Shown here piece after piece: positions 17,436-19,921 of a DNA stretch of 19,921 nt (the stretch's first letter is position 1; every line of letters begins with the position of its first letter). Both the position numbers and the translations under genes were made by a program. The stretch is from Betaproteobacteria bacterium (GTDB lineage Bacteria > Pseudomonadota > Gammaproteobacteria > Burkholderiales > Rhodocyclaceae). The stretch spans positions 1-19,921 of the forward strand of contig JAPTVL010000070.1 of NCBI GenBank assembly GCA_028065725.1, in the 5' to 3' direction. Under the pieces are notes generated by a model, which had not been told where the DNA came from, searched no databases, and was given only the letters and a program-made list of their open reading frames with translations.

Positions 17436-17995
17436 GCGGCTTCCTTTCGTGCCGGAACGATCCTGACCACCGGATACTTCCACTTCCAGGTTTCGACGCT
17501 CTCGCCGATCGGTTCCATGGTGATGCAATTGACCGGACAGGGCGGCAGGCACAGCTCGCAACCGGTGCATTGGGCGGCGACCACGGTGTGCATCTGTTTG
17601 GCGGCGCCGACGATGGCATCCACCGGGCAGGCCTGGATGCACAGTGTGCAGCCGATGCAGGTTTGCTCGTCGATGACGGCCACGGACTTTGGCTTTTCGA
17701 TGCCGTGTTCGGCGGAAAGCGGCTTGAACTCGCGGCCGAGCAGGTCGGCGAGCTTGTGGATGCCTTCGTCGCCGCCCGGCGGACACTGGTTGATTTCGGC
17801 TTCGCCCTTGGCGATGGCCTGGGCGTAGGGTTTGCACCCCGGGAACCCGCACTGCCCGCATTGGGTTTGGGGCAGGATGGCATCGATCTTTTCGACCAGT
17901 GGATCGCCTTCGACGCGAAAGCGCACCGCCGCGTAGCCGAGCGCGGCGCCGAGCAGGACGGCGCCCAGCGCCATGACCAGCAGCGCTTCGATCAT
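17432..17995 (-). CDS. rsxB: Rnf/Rsx complex ferredoxin-like subunit B
   Basis: 187 residues. An N-terminal membrane helix (1-25) is followed by a CGQCGFPGC region with C46, C49, C54 and C71 for a first [4Fe-4S] cluster. Two classical 4Fe-4S ferredoxin motifs come next: [12 protein letters not shown] (C113, C116, C119, C123) and [12 protein letters not shown] (C143, C146, C149, C153). It receives electrons from reduced ferredoxin and hands them to the membrane cluster. It overlaps rsxA and rsxC by four bases each. Confidence 0.96.
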   Translation of the reverse strand: MIEALLVMALGAVLLGAALGYAAVRFRVEGDPLVEKIDAILPQTQCGQCGFPGCKPYAQAIAKGEAEINQCPPGGDEGIHKLADLLGREFKPLSAEHGIEKPKSVAVIDEQTCIGCTLCIQACPVDAIVGAAKQMHTVVAAQCTGCELCLPPCPVNCITMEPIGESVETWKWKYPVVRIVPARKEAA

Positions 17996-18576
17996 TTGAA
18001 TTTGTCGAGGCCGGCGAAGCCCATGAACGCCAGGCTCATCAGCCCCGCAGTGATCATGGCGATGGCCGTGCCGCGAAAGTGCACCGGAACGTCAGCCGCC
18101 TCCAAGCGCTCGCGAATGCCGGCAAACAGGATCAGCGCCAGCGTGAAACCGACCGCGCTGCCAAAGCCGAACAGCAGCGACTCCAGGAAGTTGTGGCGCA
18201 GGGCGACGTTGAGCAGCGGGATGCCGAGCACCGCGCAATTGGTGGTGATCAACGGCAGGTAGATGCCCAGCACCTGGTGCAGCAGCGGGCTGGTCTTCTG
18301 GATCACCAGTTCCGTGAGCTGCACGATGGCCGCGATGGTCACGATGAAGGACAGCGTGCGCAGGTATTCGAGCTGGTTTGGCATCAGCAGCCAGCGGTCG
18401 ATGATGAAGCTGGCGCCGCAGGCCATGGTCAGGACGAAGGTAGTGGCCGCCCCCATGCCCAGCGCAGTCTCCAGCTTCTTCGAGACGCCCATGAACGGGC
18501 ACAGGCCAAGAATGCGCACGAAGACGACGTTGTTGACGAGAACGGCGCCAAGAATGATAAATAGATAACTGGTCAT
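17992..18576 (-). CDS. rsxA: Rnf/Rsx complex membrane subunit A
   Basis: 194-residue integral membrane protein with about six helices. Cys26 in [12 protein letters not shown] and Cys114 in [10 protein letters not shown] are the conserved pair shared with RsxE for the intramembrane [2Fe-2S] cluster. The ATG at 18576 gives the standard N-terminus [16 protein letters not shown]; the upstream in-frame ATG at 18609 would add 11 unrelated residues. No Shine-Dalgarno sequence is apparent before the start, where a GC hairpin instead lies. It is the first gene of the A-B-C-D-G-E operon. Confidence 0.95.
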   Translation of the reverse strand: MTSYLFIILGAVLVNNVVFVRILGLCPFMGVSKKLETALGMGAATTFVLTMACGASFIIDRWLLMPNQLEYLRTLSFIVTIAAIVQLTELVIQKTSPLLHQVLGIYLPLITTNCAVLGIPLLNVALRHNFLESLLFGFGSAVGFTLALILFAGIRERLEAADVPVHFRGTAIAMITAGLMSLAFMGFAGLDKFK

Positions 18577-18581
18577 GGTGC

Positions 18582-18604
18582 GCGGACGACTTGGTTGGGT
18601 CCGC
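18582..18604 (-). promoter_or_regulatory. GC hairpin just upstream of the rsxA start
   Basis: GCGGAC (18582-18587) and GTCCGC (18599-18604) form a 6-bp perfect inverted repeat with an 11-base loop. It ends five bases before the ATG, in the leader where a ribosome-binding site is expected. It could modulate translation of rsxA. Confidence 0.35.
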
Positions 18605-18623
18605 AACAATTGGTGGAGATCAA

Positions 18624-18653
18624 ATTATCCCGCTTTTAAGGGTATTTGCGCAA
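18624..18653 (-). promoter_or_regulatory. Candidate promoter of the rsx operon
   Basis: On the minus strand, TTGCGC (18653-18648) and GATAAT (18629-18624) are separated by 18 bases in the 102-base gap between pyrD and rsxA. The -10 match is good, the -35 only partial. Confidence 0.4.
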
Positions 18654-18678
18654 GGGAGGGGAATTGTAGCTTTCGCCG

Positions 18679-19692
18679 TCAGTTGCCGGTAGCTTCGATG
18701 CACTCGGCGACCAGCTGCGGGCCGCGATAGATCAGCCCGCTGTAAATCTGCACCAGGACAGCGCCGGCATCGATCTTGGCGCGTGCCCGCGCGCCGCTGG
18801 TGATGCCGCCGGCAGCGATGATGGGCAATTCGCCGGCCAGGGCTTGCGCCAGGCCGCGAATCACGGCAGTGGACTTGTCGAACAGCGGACCGCCGGAAAG
18901 CCCGCCGGCCTCGGCGGCCAGCGGCGAAGACTCGACGCCTTCGCGCCCCAGCGTGGTGTTGGTGGCGATGACGGCGTCGATCCGATGCCGCCGCAGGGCG
19001 TCGGCAATGTTGATGATCTGCTCCGGATCGAGATCCGGTGCGATCTTGAGCGCCAGCGGCACGTATTTGCCATGCCGATCGGTGAGAAGCGTCTGGCGCG
19101 CCTTGAGTGCGCCCAGCAGCGCGTCAAGCTCCGAGGCGCCCTGCAACTGGCGCAGGTTCTTGGTGTTGGGCGAGGAAATATTGACCGTGACGTAGCTGGC
19201 CCGCGGATAGGCCTTGTCCAGGCAGATCAGGTAGTCATCGACGGCCCGCTCGATGGGTGTGTCGAAGTTCTTGCCGATGTTGATGCCAAGTATTCCGCGA
19301 TAACGTACATGCGTCAGGCGTTCGAGCAGGGCGTCGATACCGGCATTGTTGAAGCCCATGCGATTGATGATGGCCTGGTATTCCGGCAGTCTGAACAGGC
19401 GGGGTTTGGGGTTTCCCGGTTGCGGGCGTGGCGTTACCGTACCCACTTCGAGAAAGCCGAAACCGAGGCTGCCAAGCCCGTCGACGGCGGTTCCGTTCTT
19501 GTCCAGGCCGGCGGCCAGGCCGACGCGGTTGGGGAAGCGGAGCCCCATGATTTCGACCGGCCTGTCTGCGGCAGGCGCCGGCAGGCGCAGCCCCAGCGCC
19601 CCCCCTACGGCAAGGAGTCCAAGCGTCATTTCATGGGCGCGCTCGGCATCGAGAGCGAAGAGGAGCGGGCGAATCAGTGCATATGGAATCAT
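18679..19692 (-). CDS. pyrD: Dihydroorotate dehydrogenase (quinone), class 2
   Basis: 337 residues, close to the E. coli PyrD length. It oxidises dihydroorotate to orotate in pyrimidine biosynthesis, passing electrons to quinone at the inner membrane. The amphipathic N-terminus ([21 protein letters not shown]) is the membrane and quinone-binding part of class 2 enzymes. FMN-site motifs include AAGLDKNG (60-67), NRMGFNNAG (110-118), VNISSPNT (170-177, catalytic Ser174) and IAAGGITSG near the C-terminus. It is followed by the rsx operon on the same strand after 102 bases and is divergent from the rRNA promoter. No link between PyrD and the Rsx complex is implied beyond proximity. Confidence 0.96.
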   Translation of the reverse strand: MIPYALIRPLLFALDAERAHEMTLGLLAVGGALGLRLPAPAADRPVEIMGLRFPNRVGLAAGLDKNGTAVDGLGSLGFGFLEVGTVTPRPQPGNPKPRLFRLPEYQAIINRMGFNNAGIDALLERLTHVRYRGILGINIGKNFDTPIERAVDDYLICLDKAYPRASYVTVNISSPNTKNLRQLQGASELDALLGALKARQTLLTDRHGKYVPLALKIAPDLDPEQIINIADALRRHRIDAVIATNTTLGREGVESSPLAAEAGGLSGGPLFDKSTAVIRGLAQALAGELPIIAAGGITSGARARAKIDAGAVLVQIYSGLIYRGPQLVAECIEATGN

Positions 19693-19742
19693 GGCGCAGG
19701 ATTCTACGATGCCCGCGGTGACTGCATTTTCCGTGTGCGAGG

Positions 19743-19792
19743 AAAGAAAAAAGGGTGAAGGGGTTTACACAAAGGAAATGGCTCCCTATAAT
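19743..19792 (+). promoter_or_regulatory. rRNA-operon promoter with A-rich upstream element
   Basis: TTTACA (19764-19769) and a perfect TATAAT (19787-19792) are separated by exactly 17 bases. An A-rich run (19743-19752) lies where an UP element would be. Together with the boxA downstream this is the strong P1-like promoter of a ribosomal RNA operon directed to the right. The pyrimidine-rich start region just after it (TCTCCCCTCTCTGC) fits the discriminator area of rRNA promoters. Confidence 0.85.
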
Positions 19793-19921
19793 CTCCCCTC
19801 TCTGCTGCTAGCGGAGCCGCAAGGAAGTATGAGTGCGGAAGTTCTTTAAAAACCAAACAACCGATAGGTGTAGGTGCTTGCTGTGCTGGAGGTGGTGGCG
19901 GGTGGTCGTTCTGAAATCGAA
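19793..19921 (+). ncRNA. rRNA-operon leader with boxA antitermination site
   Basis: The leader contains AGTTCTTTAAAAA (19840-19852), matching the boxA/Nus-factor site of rRNA operons. It is followed by ACCAAACAACCGATAGGTG, the sequence style found upstream of betaproteobacterial 16S genes. It also carries RNase III processing sequences in such operons, though the pairing stem cannot be completed here. The 16S rRNA gene starts beyond the right edge of the window. Confidence 0.8.

Noticed and set aside
15732..17828. A 698-codon plus-strand frame opposite rsxC and rsxB
   Set aside because: No recognisable domain; the minus-strand genes have full iron-sulfur motifs and four-base overlaps.
19700..19763. 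A promoter for pyrD on the minus strand
   Set aside because: No hexamer pair with acceptable spacing; TAGAAT lies too close to the ATG.

Overview
The window is GC-rich, densely coded DNA of the kind found in Betaproteobacteria, and I would guess a Rhodocyclales-like genome. Three things point that way: a complete Rnf/Rsx electron-transfer operon ending in nth plus a DUF1841 gene, a MoxR/VWA pair, and a betaproteobacterial-style rRNA leader (boxA followed by an AAACAACCGATAGGTG-type stretch) at the right edge. This assignment rests on gene content and style; I made no database comparison.

Layout, left to right. Positions 1-126 look like the end of an IS21-type insertion sequence, followed by about 300 bp of decayed DNA with a short truncated frame that could encode a small Cys-containing peptide. 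Next, on the minus strand, is a VapBC-type toxin-antitoxin pair (433-1082) with a candidate promoter and operator. Then comes a cytochrome P460-family gene (1290-1781). A five-gene minus-strand group follows, transcribed from about 7000 down to 1898: a secreted protein made of two Cys-rich repeats, a LolD-like ABC ATPase, an FtsX-type permease, a Tat-exported AttH/carotenoid-hydratase-like lipocalin, and a TerB-family protein. An orphan GspE/PilB-type ATPase runs divergently on the plus strand (7106-8893).

From 12193 down to 8906 lies a minus-strand group of MoxR ATPase, GxxExxY-family protein, VWA protein and FecR-domain protein. The GxxExxY gene sits between the usually adjacent MoxR and VWA genes and is bounded by 28-bp inverted repeats that match at 27 positions. 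Each repeat consists of three copies of a GCAGAT(T) unit. This looks like a small (about 545 bp) mobile cassette inserted into an operon, and it is the most interesting item in the window.

From 18576 down to 12293 is one tightly overlapped operon: rsxA-B-C-D-G-E, nth, DUF1841. It encodes the membrane ion-pumping ferredoxin:NAD+ oxidoreductase (Rnf), or SoxR-reducing complex, followed by endonuclease III. Upstream of it on the same strand is pyrD (dihydroorotate dehydrogenase, class 2). A near-consensus promoter and the boxA-bearing leader of an rRNA operon diverge from pyrD on the plus strand; the 16S gene itself lies beyond the window.
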